Under the pieces are notes generated by a model. The model worked only from the letters and a program-made list of their open reading frames with translations. It ran no database searches and was not told the DNA's origin. From positions 1 through 64,000 of the forward strand of contig JBAOKB010000185.1 in the NCBI GenBank assembly GCA_037044905.1: a stretch of DNA of 64,000 nt, read 5' to 3'. The DNA comes from Hortaea werneckii. Lineage: Eukaryota; Ascomycota; Dothideomycetes; Mycosphaerellales; Teratosphaeriaceae. Shown piece after piece: positions 32,058 through 43,394 of the stretch (position 1 is the stretch's first letter; each line of letters begins with the position of its first letter). Made by a program: the position numbers and the translations under genes.

Positions 32058-33904
32058 TCACCGTCTCTGATACAACACCGGAGGGCCAGCCCTTGGATCC
32101 TTGTGCATCTCATGTAACGTCTTGTGCGTCTCCTTCCACGCCCTCATGCGATCTGCATGCTTGATACCTTCGACCGCTTGGCCCAGGCCTCTCTGAGCAA
32201 TGGCAGGCTGACCTCTAGGACCTTCGACATCGCGCCAGGATCCTCTGCCGCCCCTACCTTGCCCGACGCGGTCCCTCTTGTTTGCCGAGGAACCCTCACC
32301 CCACATGCTCAAACGCTGGACCTTCCGTAGACGAGCAAGACCGAAGCGCCATGCGACCCAGGAAAGGACGGCGGAGACCACCGTCACGGCTCCGAAGCCG
32401 TAATTGGTCTCTTCGATGAAGTTCTCCAGATTCATTCCGTAGAGGGCTGCGATGAACATGCCCACCGATATTCCAAGGGTAGCTATTGAAAACTTGATCT
32501 CCAGCAACATCAAGCTGTTCCGGTTCGCGTCCAGAATAGCACGGACAATCTCCTCGGTATTGCGAATGGCGGAAGTCAAGTTTGAAGAGACCTGTACGAT
32601 TTCATCGGCGACTTTGTGATAGGATTCCAAAAGCAGCTCAACTTCTTCATGGTTGTCTTCTTCGCGCTCGCGATCGTGAGCTTTTTCAGTCAAGTACATA
32701 GCTGCGAGATCGTCGTCGGCTTCCAGCAGGTCGTCAATGGCGTCTCGGACTAGACGGGCTTTCTGCTCAAAGGTGCCGAGCTTTTTGCTGTAGATAAGCA
32801 GGTGGCGGAGCTTGTCGCGGTCAATGTCCTCCTCAAGCTCCTGAGGACTCGCACAACCGGCTCCCGCACACCTTCGAATTCCGACTCTAACCCCTGCGTG
32901 ACGGATATGAGGACGGCTTCGAGCGCCCGGAACTCATAAGGCAGGTTGCCACCAACAGCACCAGCCGGCGTGCTGGCCTGCTTGGTGCGGAGTTTGCCTT
33001 CCAGGTCATACATGAACAGGCTTTGGGCGTAGGAGTCGGTGGAGCCATAGACATCAAAGACTAAGACTCGATTGTGCTTAATCAGGCACTTCAGGTGCAG
33101 AAGGTTGATCAAAATGGCGGAAGGTCGGACGAGGATGTGTGGCAGCACGCTACTGTCGATCTTGCGGAGATCTCGGGGGAGGAGTGAGTACTGCGAGTCT
33201 CATTAGTATCTTTGAGAGGCACGCCCATTACTCATGAGGACATAGCGTACCTTGGCAATCAGCTCACTCTTACGGAATTCTCCATTCACGAGAGTGACAT
33301 TCCCGTTCTCATCAAACTCGGTGCATCGCAGCTTCAACTCGTTGCTGGGTTTGATTTTCCGACCGCCCAGCCCGGCACTGTCATCGAGAAAGCCCGGTAA
33401 GGGTGGCAAATCATCCTGAAGCAGCTTCCGACTGCCGGTATTGCTGGATTGTGGCCTGAGGCGGCGCCAGAAGCCTTCGCGACTCGTTGGGGAGACGGAG
33501 AAGGGGCGAGAGGATTGCGGCTGCCGTTTATAGTTCGCGACGGAACGCGCACGTGATGACGAAGACGGCGTCGAGAGAGGATGTTGGACAGGCGATCGCG
33601 TCCAGGCCGACGTGTGAATGTTCGCGCGACATGTCCGGGTCAAGGATGCCGGTGCGGTCGACGTTTTGTATGGATTCGCGGTCGAGGAGCGATGGGATGG
33701 ATGTGTCAGGGTCTGGATATCGAGCTGGGATCGTAGGAAGCGCAACAGGCTGGTCGAAGGCGCGTGGAAGCCATGAGCGGCTTTCATCTCTTGCGAAAAG
33801 AGGATGGTTGGATTGGAAAGGACTTTTATCTGTCCATCTTCGCCTTGTCGCAAGAATGAATCTCGGGACGCGGAGTGACGTTGCTGCAGCGGCCCCTCCC
33901 GCAT
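32058..33904 (-). CDS. MRS2: Mrs2-type mitochondrial magnesium channel (one frameshift)
   Basis: Exon 1 (33904-33251) carries a Ser/Arg-rich mitochondrial presequence; an alternative start is the ATG at 33787. A 60-bp intron follows, and exon 2 runs from 33190. YSLLPRDLRKID, the coiled-coil (RLVRDAIDDLLEADDDLAAMYL) and the signature YGMN (about 32430-32441) followed by ENFIEE mark the CorA/Mrs2 family, with two C-terminal membrane helices around GMN. It imports Mg2+ into the mitochondrial matrix. The frame breaks near 32840: the family-like reading changes frame in a short G run, consistent with one missing base. The rest is highly conserved, so sequence error is as likely as gene loss. Confidence 0.88.
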
Positions 33905-35256
33905 GCAAGCTGATCAGGCTGTGGCTGAAGCTTCCATTGCAATTGATTGTATGAATACATCCATGGATGTCCTGCACAGCCCTTACACGCATGCATATCA
34001 CATGCATCACATGTATTAGAGCACGTAACCGAACACCAGTCTAGCATTCTCCAACGATTCTGCTCAGAGAGCCCAAGAAGATTGTTTTCTCAATAAATTG
34101 CTGCCGGTGCCAACCACATAGCATTACTTTCACTCTAGCCTATATAGTATCAAAAGATCCATATCCTCTCGCTAAGCTTATCCCATTCACTCCAGTAAAC
34201 TAATTATCCCACGCAGATGCTGCCACTTCATCTCTGAATGCACCATTTCATCTCTGATGGGTTTTGGTTCTCCTCTCCACTCCGCCGTCAAACAGACCAC
34301 CCGAAACCCCAAGCTCTCAGACCACTGTCCCCTGGTACAGCTCTTGGTGTAGCAAAAATGCCCTATCGAAATTCGGCGGAGCCTCTATGCTCTTCACGAG
34401 AATCAATACGCGCCGTTTTCACCTCAGCACATGGTTCAACAGCGAAGTGTGGTAGAAGTCACGGCCTCCTCCCTCGAGTTTAGGCTTTTGTACAGGATAC
34501 CTCATCTTGGTCCCCTCCAAGGTCCTCCTTCTGGCTTTGAGCTCGGATATCAATTCGTTTGTAATCAGTGTTGCCATACAAACAGTCTCCACATCCTTTG
34601 CCTGCTCCTATGTGAGGTGCTATGGGAGATCCCTAGCAGTACCAGGTTCAGCGTGCGCTTGCTGTATCGTCTTAGTTCCAGCTGAATGACCAAACACAGC
34701 AGGGCGTTTGATGGCCTTGGTCATCTCAAGCCGCAGTTCTGTTTGCCTACCAAATTTTGTCGCGTTTTCTGCCTCGCGCCATGTCAAGCCCAGTAATATA
34801 CAACGCTGACTTCTATCTTCACCTGGGACCTTTGGGGGTGTGCATGGGGGTGTGCATAGCTGGATGCTATTGTGCCTTCTGTCTTGTGTGAGATAGCCTT
34901 CAGCCATTGGGAGCAGCAACAGGGCACGCCATCTCGGAGAGTCAATATTCAACATGTCACATCTCACTACGTAGTATGCTGAAGCACCAGGTCGTCCGGC
35001 CGTGAGGATGCCATTTGAATCTCCAGGTAGAATGCCGATATCGCCCGTGTGCCAGGGTAAAGCCGACTCGGGCCGACGCAGTTTGAGGGGAGCAACCGGG
35101 GAGCGGGGGGGGGGCAGCTTAAGCCGAGGTCAAGCTGTGGTGAGGTTGTAGTGGTGAAGTCGCATTGGGGGAAGTGAGATCCATGTGCTAGAAATCGGTT
35201 CCCTTTAGAATTTCCAGTCCATTTCCTGATTTTTTGGTTATCAAACAATCGTGAGC
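33905..35256. other. Intergenic, no gene seen
   Basis: About 1.35 kb between divergent genes (MRS2 and the 2-methylcitrate dehydratase gene). Several frames of 60-115 codons exist but none has protein-like composition or a domain. A G10 run lies near 35105. Confidence 0.45.
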
Positions 35257-37060
35257 ATGTCCGCCCTCGCTAGCAGGACGCTTGCGCGAAGAAGCACCAC
35301 CTCCTCCCAAGCCTTCCGCCAGAGCAGCACCAAGGCTCCACTCTGCCTGAGCTCCCGAGTAGCCCACCATCCGCAAGGACAGACTTTTGCTTCAAGAACC
35401 ACAACCCCATCCACCCTCAGACAAGGCGCAAGATCATTCATGGCGAGCCACACACCCAATCCGGCGCCGCCGCGGCTCCGAAGCCGCCGCAAGAGTTCGA
35501 CCCAGAGATTGTAGACATGGCCAAGTATGCCTACAACTACAAGGTCGACAGTGATTTGGCTGTACGTCTCAACGAAAGCAAGGAGATAGAGAAAAGGACT
35601 GGATTGTCTGCACTTGCGGTGCTGGGTATCTCGACTTTCATGCTAACCACGTGGCCTTGATCCTCCAGATTGACACCGCCCGCTTCGTCTTCCTCGACAC
35701 GCTCGGCTGCGGTCTCCGTGCCCTCGATTTCGACGCCTGCACCAAACTCTTGGGCCCCGTCGTCCCAGGCACGACTGTCCCCAATGGCTCTCGAGTCCCC
35801 GGTACGCCATACGTCCTGGACCCCGTCAACGGCGCCTTCAACATCGGCGCCATGATCCGATGGCTGGACTTCAACGACTGCTGGCTTGCCGCCGAATGGG
35901 GTCACCCGAGTGACAATATGGGTGCCATCCTCGCCGTGGCCGACTGGGTCAACCGTACCAACAAGGCTGGCACTACCAAGCTGGCTGGCGGCAAGATCTT
36001 CACCGTCCGTGACGTTCTGGAGGCTATGGTCAAGGCCCACGAGATTCAGGGTGTGATGGCACTGGAGAACTCCTTCAACAAGGTCGGCCTGGACCATGTT
36101 GTCCTGGTCAAGGTCGCCTCCACGGCAGTCGTCAGCTCCATGCTGGGCCTCTCCGAGGGTCAGTGCCGCGACGCCATCTCTCAGGCGTGGGCTGACGGCC
36201 AATCCCTCCGCACTTACCGTCACGCACCGAACGCCATGTCCCGTAAGTCTTGGGCTGCTGGTGATGCTTGCAAGAAGGCTGTCGACCTCTCCTTGAAGGT
36301 GATGAACGGCGAAGCTGGCATCCCTACGGTACTCTCCTGCCCCAACTTGGGGATTCTACGACGTTGCCTTCAAGTCCCGCAAGTTCGAGTTCCAGCGCCC
36401 TTACGAGAGCTATGTCATGGAGAACGTCCTCTTCAAGGTCTCCTACCCGGCGGAATTCCACTCCCAGACCGCCATCGAGGCGGCTCAGCGTCTGAACAAG
36501 AAGCTGGCCGCGATGGGCAAGACGGCCGAAGACATCGAAGAAGTCACGAACCGCACCCACGAAGCCTGCATCCGCATCATCGACAAGCAGTTCAAGACCA
36601 TGGACAACTACGCCGACAGAGATCACTGCGTACAGTACATGACCGCTGTCATGTTCGTCTTCAACCGTCTCGTAGCTTCCGACTACAGCGACGGCAGCGA
36701 AGCCGCCACAAGCCCACTCGTCGAGAGCCTCCGGAAGCGCATCAAATGTGTCGAAGGACCCACAGTTCACCAAGGACTACCACGACCCGAACAAGCGCAC
36801 CATCTCCAACGCGCTGACGGTGCGTCTCAAGGACGGCACGGTGCTGGAGGAGGAAGTGGTCGAGGCCCCGCTCGGCCACCGTCTGCGCCGTGAAGAGGCC
36901 AAGCCCGAGATCATGAAGAAGTATGAGGCAGCACATCCAACCGCACTTCCCGAAGCAGGTCGTCGACAAGCTCGTCGAGCTAGGCAACAGCCCACAGAAG
37001 CTGTACGGCATGAACGTGGACGAGTATGTGGACATGTATGTTACTGAGAAGGCACCGTAG
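35257..37060 (+). pseudogene. 2-Methylcitrate dehydratase (PrpD family), four apparent frameshifts
   Basis: Starts with a mitochondrial presequence (MSALASRTLARRSTTSSQ). Exon 1 ends at 35561; a 107-bp intron leads to exon 2 at 35669. The body is a nearly perfect MmgE/PrpD protein: GCGLRALDF, GPVVPGTTVPNGSRVPGT, FNIGAMIRWLDFNDCWLAAEWGHPSDN, SWAAGDA, FEFQRPYESYVMENVLFK, and a C-terminus ending VTEKAP. It acts in the methylcitrate cycle that removes propionyl-CoA. Four places need a frame change to keep that reading: about 35449-35455 (AC repeat), 36346, 36756 and 36927-36933. Each behaves as a small insertion. So many indels with so few substitutions look more like sequence error than an old pseudogene; I list it as disrupted as given. 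Confidence 0.8.
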
Positions 37061-37775
37061 ATATGATTTGGCAGTGTCTGTATATAGCTTGAAAGCAGTT
37101 ACGAAGGGTATTTGATAGGTGCTGGTGTTCCTGTCAATTCAACAGCTTCATCCCCATTTGTGTAGTATGGCTGGTGGGCCTACGTTAATGCTTCCAAAAG
37201 CCGCTCGCTTGGCCTGAGTTTTGCGAGTGCAAATGTTGCGCAACGGTCATAAAATTGCAATTCGCTCTACAGACGAGGCCTTCCAGCTTGCCGCATGTGG
37301 CCTCAGTACATTCAGTGTGATAAGCCTTCCACGTCGAGCAGTACCTCGCGCAGCTAACACATTAGATGCTTACGTTCGTCAACGCTGCAACCTTCACGCT
37401 GTCGCGGACCTATCTATTGCCTGGCTTGCCATCAGCACCTCAAGGCCTTTTCACAAAGAGATGAAAGCGACCTTTCAAAAAGAAAAAAAAAGGAGAAAAC
37501 ACCGGCGTAAGGGTTGAAGGCCTGGGTTGTTCAGTCCACAAGATCATGCCAATTTTTGTGAGCTCAGAACCAAGTATGGAAAAGATATGATCGCTCCTGT
37601 CTGAAAAAAAAAAAACAGGAAACAAACCAAGGCTGAGAAGTAGACGCCATTCGGTTTCCTAACCTAGTACTCTACGCCTCTAAAGCCGTTGAATTTCAAT
37701 GCACTTGAGAGCATAGCCACTGTGCCCGAATCACGTATTCCAAGGCCGGGTCCTCATGTGAAGAGTCACACCTTG
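37061..37775. other. Intergenic, no gene seen
   Basis: About 715 bp between convergent genes. It has A-rich runs near 37478 and 37603 but no coding signal. Confidence 0.4.
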
Positions 37776-38800
37776 TCATGAAGGCTTCGGCCTTGCTATC
37801 GGAGGAGGACTTTGATAGTGCCCACTTCCAAGCAGTTGCTCTAGTGATGCCATTATCTGTCCCAATTCTGATGGGGTTGCGATGGTGTTCAGGCGGAAGA
37901 GGTCCTCATTGCTAATTTTCACAATCTTACCTTCTTCGTTCGGCGGCAGTAGATCTCTCAGCTCGGCTTCACGTCCGTCTAGCGTTCCTGTTGCATTGAC
38001 AATAAAATCAATACCATCCCCACCATACCCTTCTCCTTCTTCTTCTCCTTCTCCTTCTCCTTCTCCTTCTCCTTCTCCTTCTCCTTCTCCTTCTCCTTCT
38101 CCTTCTCCTTCTCCTTCTCCTTCCCCTTCCCCTTCCCCTTCCCCTTCCCCTTCCCCTTCCCCTTCCCTTTCTCCCTGTCCCTGCCCCTGCCCCTGGCCCT
38201 TCCTTTCCTCTTTTTCTCTTTTTCCTCTCAGCGCGGCTCGCAAATGATCAACTAAATCCTCCGCCTCATGCTCAATAGAATAGTTCGCTCCCAGCTTGAC
38301 AAGCTCAATCGCCATAACACTCAGCTCACTCTCCTCAATTTTGCGCTCAAATGGCGCTATAGTCGTCATGATGAAGAGGTTTGGCCGCGCTAGACGGAGG
38401 ACTTGCACAATGGCTTTCGCGAAGGGTGAAGTGCTGCCTATGAGCAACAGAGCACGATGATCGTCTGGCGAAAATAGATGGGCGTAAGGTATGCCCAGTA
38501 CAGCGGAACAGATGGTAGTAATAGCGGAAAGAAATGCGCTGAAATGACAGACAGCTTGGGAGAAAGCCAAGGTGGTCGGTTTTGGAATCACGAAGCTGGT
38601 TGCCATCTCACAAAGCTGCGATTAGTTGAGTATGACTGGGTTGAAGTCTGGCTCTGTAATTTCAAGGCTCGCCAGAAAGATGACTTCGTCCCCTGCGTTT
38701 ACGCCATCTCGCTCGGTGTTTACTTCTTTGATGATGCCAGGCTTGCAGAAGATGGCGCGAGAGCATGACTCGCGGCCTGCTCTGTTCCAGATGATGCCAA
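37776..38800 (-). pseudogene. MDR-family dehydrogenase/enoyl reductase remnant with Glu-Gly repeat
   Basis: The frame from 38606 down to 37776 (276 codons) resembles the second half of a zinc-less medium-chain dehydrogenase: FVIPKPTTLAFSQA, a nucleotide-binding-like LLLIGSTSPFAKAIVQ, VKLGANYSIEHE and GIDFIVNATGTL. Upstream, the same frame continues with KPGIIKEVNTERDGVNAGDE but crosses a TAA near 38620 and lacks a clear start. About 60 residues of mostly Glu-Gly interrupt the domain where the family has none. It may be a decayed gene or one with an exon I cannot define. Function unknown. Confidence 0.5.
38029..38170. repeat. Hexanucleotide minisatellite (TTCTCC)n/(TTCCCC)n
   Basis: A tandem 6-bp repeat, pure pyrimidine on the + strand, changing from TTCTCC to TTCCCC units about two-thirds along. 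On the minus strand each unit encodes Glu-Gly, so the frame is kept at any copy number. Confidence 0.92.
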
Positions 38801-39711
38801 AGCAAAGGGATGTGTATCAGGAAGTGGCTTAGCTCCAAGCGGAAGGAAGGGGTGGCAGCATAGGATGCCACACCACGATTACGGGTCCGTTACATAGAGG
38901 TGAGGTGGTATGAAGAGCTCCGCACATTCCACTGGAACATATTTATCAGTCTAAATTGTGATTGCGGTGCCGTAGTATCAATCAAAAAGCACCTAGTTAT
39001 ACCTTGACATTCATTCCTTCCAAGCTTAGCGTCGGATAGAGGGCCAACAGGTAAGGAATCTATGTCAGATAGCAGTATCGAAGGACGAGATGAAACGAGA
39101 CTGTTTGCGTTCGGGTAGGTATCTGTAATCAACGTGAACCCGATCGTGAATACAAGCCTACTATGACCAAGTCTTGGATTTGTACCGGCGCATTTGGTGA
39201 TCCAAGATCGACATTTCAGATCGATCACACGCAAGCCTGGTGATACGACCGAGCTCAAGATCCTACGCTACGTCGACCAGGAAAACCCATACGAGAGCAG
39301 CGATCTCCAGTGACAATTTAGGTTCTGTGTCCTAGAACGGTTGAACATTTCATCGCCTTAGCGGGATATGGCAGCTCGGTAAAGGCATATGCAAGTAAGT
39401 CGAATCAAGTTCTGTTTCACAACCAGCGATCGTGCTGAGATTGACATATTCACTTTCAATTGTGCAAGTCAGGGAGTCCAAAAAATGCTGACAGAGAAAA
39501 AATGCCCACCCCAATCGCCGCCAGCACCGTCCGACTCTTATACCTCCTCCACGCCGAGATGAGGCTCCCTTGAATTTCCCCTCCTACGCTTGCTCTGAGC
39601 GATATTGTGCGGTGCGAGACTTCTGCAGAGTTAGAAGACAACACCTTCGCGTTCCTTGGCGAAGTGGCACTGGTTGGCTCTAAACCACGCCATTAGATAA
39701 CTCCTCCCACC
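38801..39711. other. Spacer, no gene seen
   Basis: About 900 bp upstream of the reductase remnant and downstream of the exonuclease-like gene. No convincing coding sequence. Confidence 0.4.
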
Positions 39712-40834
39712 TCAAAGCGTAAAACAAAGCGTCATCATCGTGTACGCAGCATCATTGACCGCATTGTGGGTGCCAATGACCGTGCCATGAATGTCTGGAT
39801 CGACATAGGTAGGGTCTACACCGAGGTATCTCACAGCCCAGCCTAGTTTCGCTGTCGGGAGGGGAGCACCGTAGCCTTGAATGGCCTGGCTGAACATGTA
39901 GGTGTCGAATAGCTTGTGGAAACGAACGCCGACGGTGGCAGGATCGGAAATGTCGAGACGGACTCCTGGGCCACGGAGAGCAGCAACGTCACCTTCGACT
40001 GATTGTCCGACGAGATACACTGGAGGCAGCGATTGTTGAGCAGTACTCCCGGTGACCGGCTGTTGGTTGTCGATGCCCATGCAATCTCGCAGAACCTTTT
40101 TGACGGCAGCCTGTGCTTCATTAGGGCCAGGAACTGGGAGGGACCAAATAGAGACGAGCGCATTCTCAGCTTCGGTCTCCGAGTGATATCAAGGACGACA
40201 TGGAAGTGCTTCATCTTAGGGATCCAGTTCCGTAGGTGAGGACCAGGCTCCAGGTTCCAGATGTCGCGGACTCTAAGGATGGTTACGCCGACTTCTACCA
40301 CGTGATTGATCAGGCCACGCTTCTCGGATTCTGTGTCGACTGCCACCAGCACTGGGGCATCATCCAGTGCGCCACGCTCAGATGTCAGACCCAGGACTGC
40401 TCGGAGCTCACTGCTGCCGCCATAGCCGGTCCAATTGGTTGGCTTACGTCGGGGAGACAGCGTGCGAGGGCGAGTCCGCCTGGGAATGGTGACTATCTGA
40501 GGGGCCTGAGGCGCCCTGCGCGGTGCCACGATCCTTTGTGACTGCTTGGTAGGGATGCGCGAGGGTGGCGCGGCTGCACGATAATCCTTGAAGAAAGCCC
40601 GGGAGGGGGGTGGTGGTGGTGGTCGAACCGACTCAGGGGACGGCGGATATGATGCCGTGCTGTCAGAATAGGGCGATTTGTAACCTCTGGACCAAGGCGC
40701 AAAGGCCGTTGCCTCGTGACCGCAGCAGTGTCGAGTTGGGTCTGAAGTGTATGGCGAGTCGTGCCCTGCGAGTGCACCTTGGCTGCCTTTCGCTTCAGGC
40801 GGTCGACCCGGCTCGCCAGCGTCTTCGGGCCCAT
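39712..40834 (-). CDS. Gfd2/YDR514C-like DEDD exonuclease-fold protein (frame-disrupted)
   Basis: A long Ser/Pro-rich disordered N-terminus precedes an RNase H-like fold of the Gfd2/YDR514C type. Motifs: VLVAVDTES (first acidic pair), HVVEVGVTIL, LVGQSVEGDVAAL (second) and GTHNAVNDAAYT (third, H..ND..YT). The first part (about 40529 down to 40200) and the last part (40140 to 39712) are in different frames, with the change between about 40190 and 40120. The 5' end is also unclear: the N-terminal reading extends open to about 40850 without an ATG in that frame, while an ATG at 40834 lies in another. At least one indel or an unseen intron is needed. Members of this fungal family are putative nucleases; the activity here is unproven. 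Confidence 0.65.
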
Positions 40835-41287
40835 CGCCGACCAGGATGCTGGATCCGATGCGGTGTTACGGCCGCCATGGTCGCATTCCTCCTGGCGGTG
40901 CAGTCAAATGGGATGGTGCTTTGCCACGGACTACGGCATGAAGGAGGTAAATCCAAGTGGATCGAAGTTGATATCGGAGGTTTCGCTTTCGGCGTCTGGA
41001 AGTTCCGTCGTGTGGAACGGACCGTTGACCGTCATCGATGTCATCTCGAACTCAATCTCCAACGCTGCAAATGGATCGGCGCGTCAAGTCCACCGTCCAC
41101 GCGGTATCGATTCATACTATACCTTAGTCATAGGTAGGATGGATGATGATGATCTAGTAGGCTCCACGGTGGAATTGCTGGAGACTTGGAATGCTCCTTA
41201 GACATGTAGTAGTCCTTTATATCCTCACAGTCCCTTGATCCATCAACAAGATCCCATCGAATCTTGATTGATTCATCAACAATCAAT
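40835..41287. other. Divergent upstream region
   Basis: About 450 bp between the exonuclease-like gene (-) and the short-chain dehydrogenase (+). No further gene seen. Confidence 0.35.
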
Positions 41288-42146
41288 ATGCAGCCGTGGG
41301 CATTCGTATCGCCTTCATCACGAGGCATTGGCTTAGAGCTTGCCCGCCGGTTGCTTCAGACGACCAAAGTCCCCGTCGTCGCAACCGCACGGAAGGACCT
41401 GGATCAGACACGTGAGCATGCGCTCCAAGGCCTGAAAGATGTCAACGAAGACCGCTTGCACGTGTTGAAGGTCGATGTACTGGGTAGGACCCATCTCCAC
41501 ATCCCGTCTCATACATGTAACGAGATTGTTCATCTTCTAACCGCATGAGCAGACGAGGACAGCATCCAAGCCGCCGCGTCAGAAGCCGCCAACCTCTTCC
41601 CGAAGAAGGAGTCTTACCTCCACCTCTCGCTCTGCATTCCCTGGACTCCTCTTCCCCGAAAAGTCCCCTGCCCAGATCAACTACGATGACGCCCTGCTCA
41701 CCTTCCGGACCAACACCCTCGGCCCCATGATGCTCCTAAAGCACTTCTCGCCCTTCCTGCCACGCAAGTCGACCGAACTCGTCAAGACCGAAGGCCTCCC
41801 GGATCGCGCGACCTGGGCAACCATGAGCGCACGCGTAGGCAGCATCACCGACAACGGCCTAGGCGGATGGTACAGCTACCGCGCATCCAAAGCGGCAGTC
41901 AACCAGCTGGCCAAGAGCTTCGACAACTACTTGCGCGCGAGCGCAGGCGAGAAAGCGATGAGTATCAGCATGCACCCGGGCACGGTCAAGACGGGCTTGT
42001 CTAAAGACTTCTGGAACAATGTCAAAGAGGAGAAACTGTTTAGTCCCGAGTTCGCGTCGGAGAAGCTGATGGAAGTGATTAATAGCCGGACTATGGACGA
42101 TAGAGGGAAGTGTTGGGATTGGAAGGGAGAGGAGGTGCCGCCTTAA
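41288..42146 (+). CDS. Short-chain dehydrogenase/reductase (one frameshift)
   Basis: Exon 1 is 41288-41483, a 69-bp intron has a CTAAC branch site, and exon 2 starts at 41553. The cofactor motif is SPSSRGIGLELAR, then LKVDVLDEDSIQAA, NTLGPMMLLKHFSPFLP, and the catalytic YSYRASK (Y-x3-K). MHPGTVKTGLS follows. This is a classical SDR of unknown substrate. Exon 2 needs a one-base frame change at about 41642, where an extra T lies between LSLCIP and the expected GLLFPEKSPAQI. With that base removed the protein is about 262 residues. The rest is clean, so the indel may be a sequence error. Confidence 0.82.
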
Positions 42147-42300
42147 AAGAAGAATTGTCGTTCGAGTTGATACATAACAGCCGCTTGATTCGTAATTAGA
42201 GTGATCCTTTCATAAACTTCGTAAGGCCCAAAATGATTCGTATTCGTAATACAAAGCAATGAATCGCATCCCGTCTCATCACAGGCTCAAGAGATTATCA

Positions 42301-42571
42301 TCACTTCTTGTTCAGTTCCTCCGCCCTCTTCTTCAACTCCTCTTTACTGGCAGGCTGGCCGAGATTCTCCGCCATGACGGGACCTGGGTTCGCCTTGTGA
42401 TGGTCGGCTGTCGCCAGGTTCTTTGCCTGTTCGCCCGTTTCTTTGGGCTTCTGCACTGCCTCGCTGAGGTCTGAGGAAGGGAAATGTGTTAGTCCGGTAT
42501 TCCAAGAGTTCCTTCGCAGTGCCATATGCGGAAGACATACCTTGGTGCTCTTGCTGTGGCATGACCGGCAT
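42301..42571 (-). CDS. Small hydrophilic protein, 66 residues
   Basis: Two exons (42571-42541 and 42470-42301) around a 70-bp intron with good GTATGT and CCTCAG ends. The spliced product starts MPVMPQQEHQDLSEAVQKPK and ends KKRAEELNKK. It is Lys/Glu-rich and probably largely helical or disordered, with a mid-segment HHKANPGPVMAENLGQP. I do not recognise a function. The intron joining the two parts in frame is the main support. Confidence 0.65.
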
Positions 42572-43140
42572 CTTGACGTTTGCAGTTTACGCTCTGGGCG
42601 CCTATCCCTAAAGAACTCGATGCGTTGTTTTCTCCTAATTAATCGGTCGTGAGGGCGTGGAGATCAGATAGTTTGATAGGACTGGCCACTTTATGCCCCT
42701 CCAATAAGTAGAGCAGCAACAGCAGGCAGCAGCACGCGGGATGTTTACCCATCGACGTAATGTGGGGTCACAGATGACGTGAAGTCAGTTGGGAAGAGCA
42801 TGTGATTACTGGACATCTCCTTACCTTGAAGGTACTCATAAGATTCGCGTTTGATGAGGCTTGTATCAATACGATTCTTACACAACTCATGTGTTGTGCA
42901 AGAGCATGTAGAGGGTCGCAATAAGACCAGAGTCTGATGACAGTTATTGACCACAAGTTCGGAACGATGATGCATTCAATACAACAAAGCATGCCTTCAG
43001 CGGATGCCCTTTACGATAGGCCGAGAAGAGTATACATTGCGTGCCCAAAGTATCAATGCGATCGCAGAATTTGCCGTTCAAGGAAGTATTGATAGAACGT
43101 CGACCGGTTGTAGCACTGGATACCATCCAGCAGTACACAT
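42572..43140. other. Intergenic, no gene seen
   Basis: About 570 bp between the 66-residue gene and the metallothionein stop codon, including the 3' end of the latter. Nothing else recognised. Confidence 0.4.
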
Positions 43141-43394
43141 TTCTAAACCAAAAATCATCAGCGGAATGCCGACAGAAAGAATGCCGTGATAACATACAGC
43201 AACTGCAGCTGCCACCGGAACAAGTGCAGCTGGGGTTCGAGCAAGTAGAGCAGCCGCCCTTCATGAGCTTCTACAGAAACATCAGCATACTGTCAGACTT
43301 CAGAGAAAGCAATGTAATAATGGCGTACGTTGCAGTTGCAGCTGCCGCCAGAGCAGTTGCACTGGGGGTTGGTGCAGGTTCCGCAGCCGCCCAT
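43141..43394 (-). CDS. Metallothionein-like protein, two repeats, 46 residues
   Basis: Exons 43394-43329, 43270-43198 and 43142-43141 (introns of 58 and 55 bp). Exon 1 encodes MGGCGTCTNPQCNCSGGSCN and CN; exon 2 encodes KLM and then KGGCSTCSNPSCTCSGGSCSC. Each exon is thus one copy of a GGC-x-TC-x-NP-x-C-x-CSGGSC-x-C unit with six or seven Cys. No aromatic residues. Copper, zinc or cadmium binding in the cytosol is expected for such proteins. The last intron falls inside the stop codon (T/AA). Reading through that intron instead would give a long Cys-poor tail, which is less likely. Confidence 0.8.

Noticed and set aside
35100..35115. G10 run upstream of the 2-methylcitrate dehydratase gene as a regulatory element
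   Set aside because: A single homopolymer with no partner sequence; no basis for a function.
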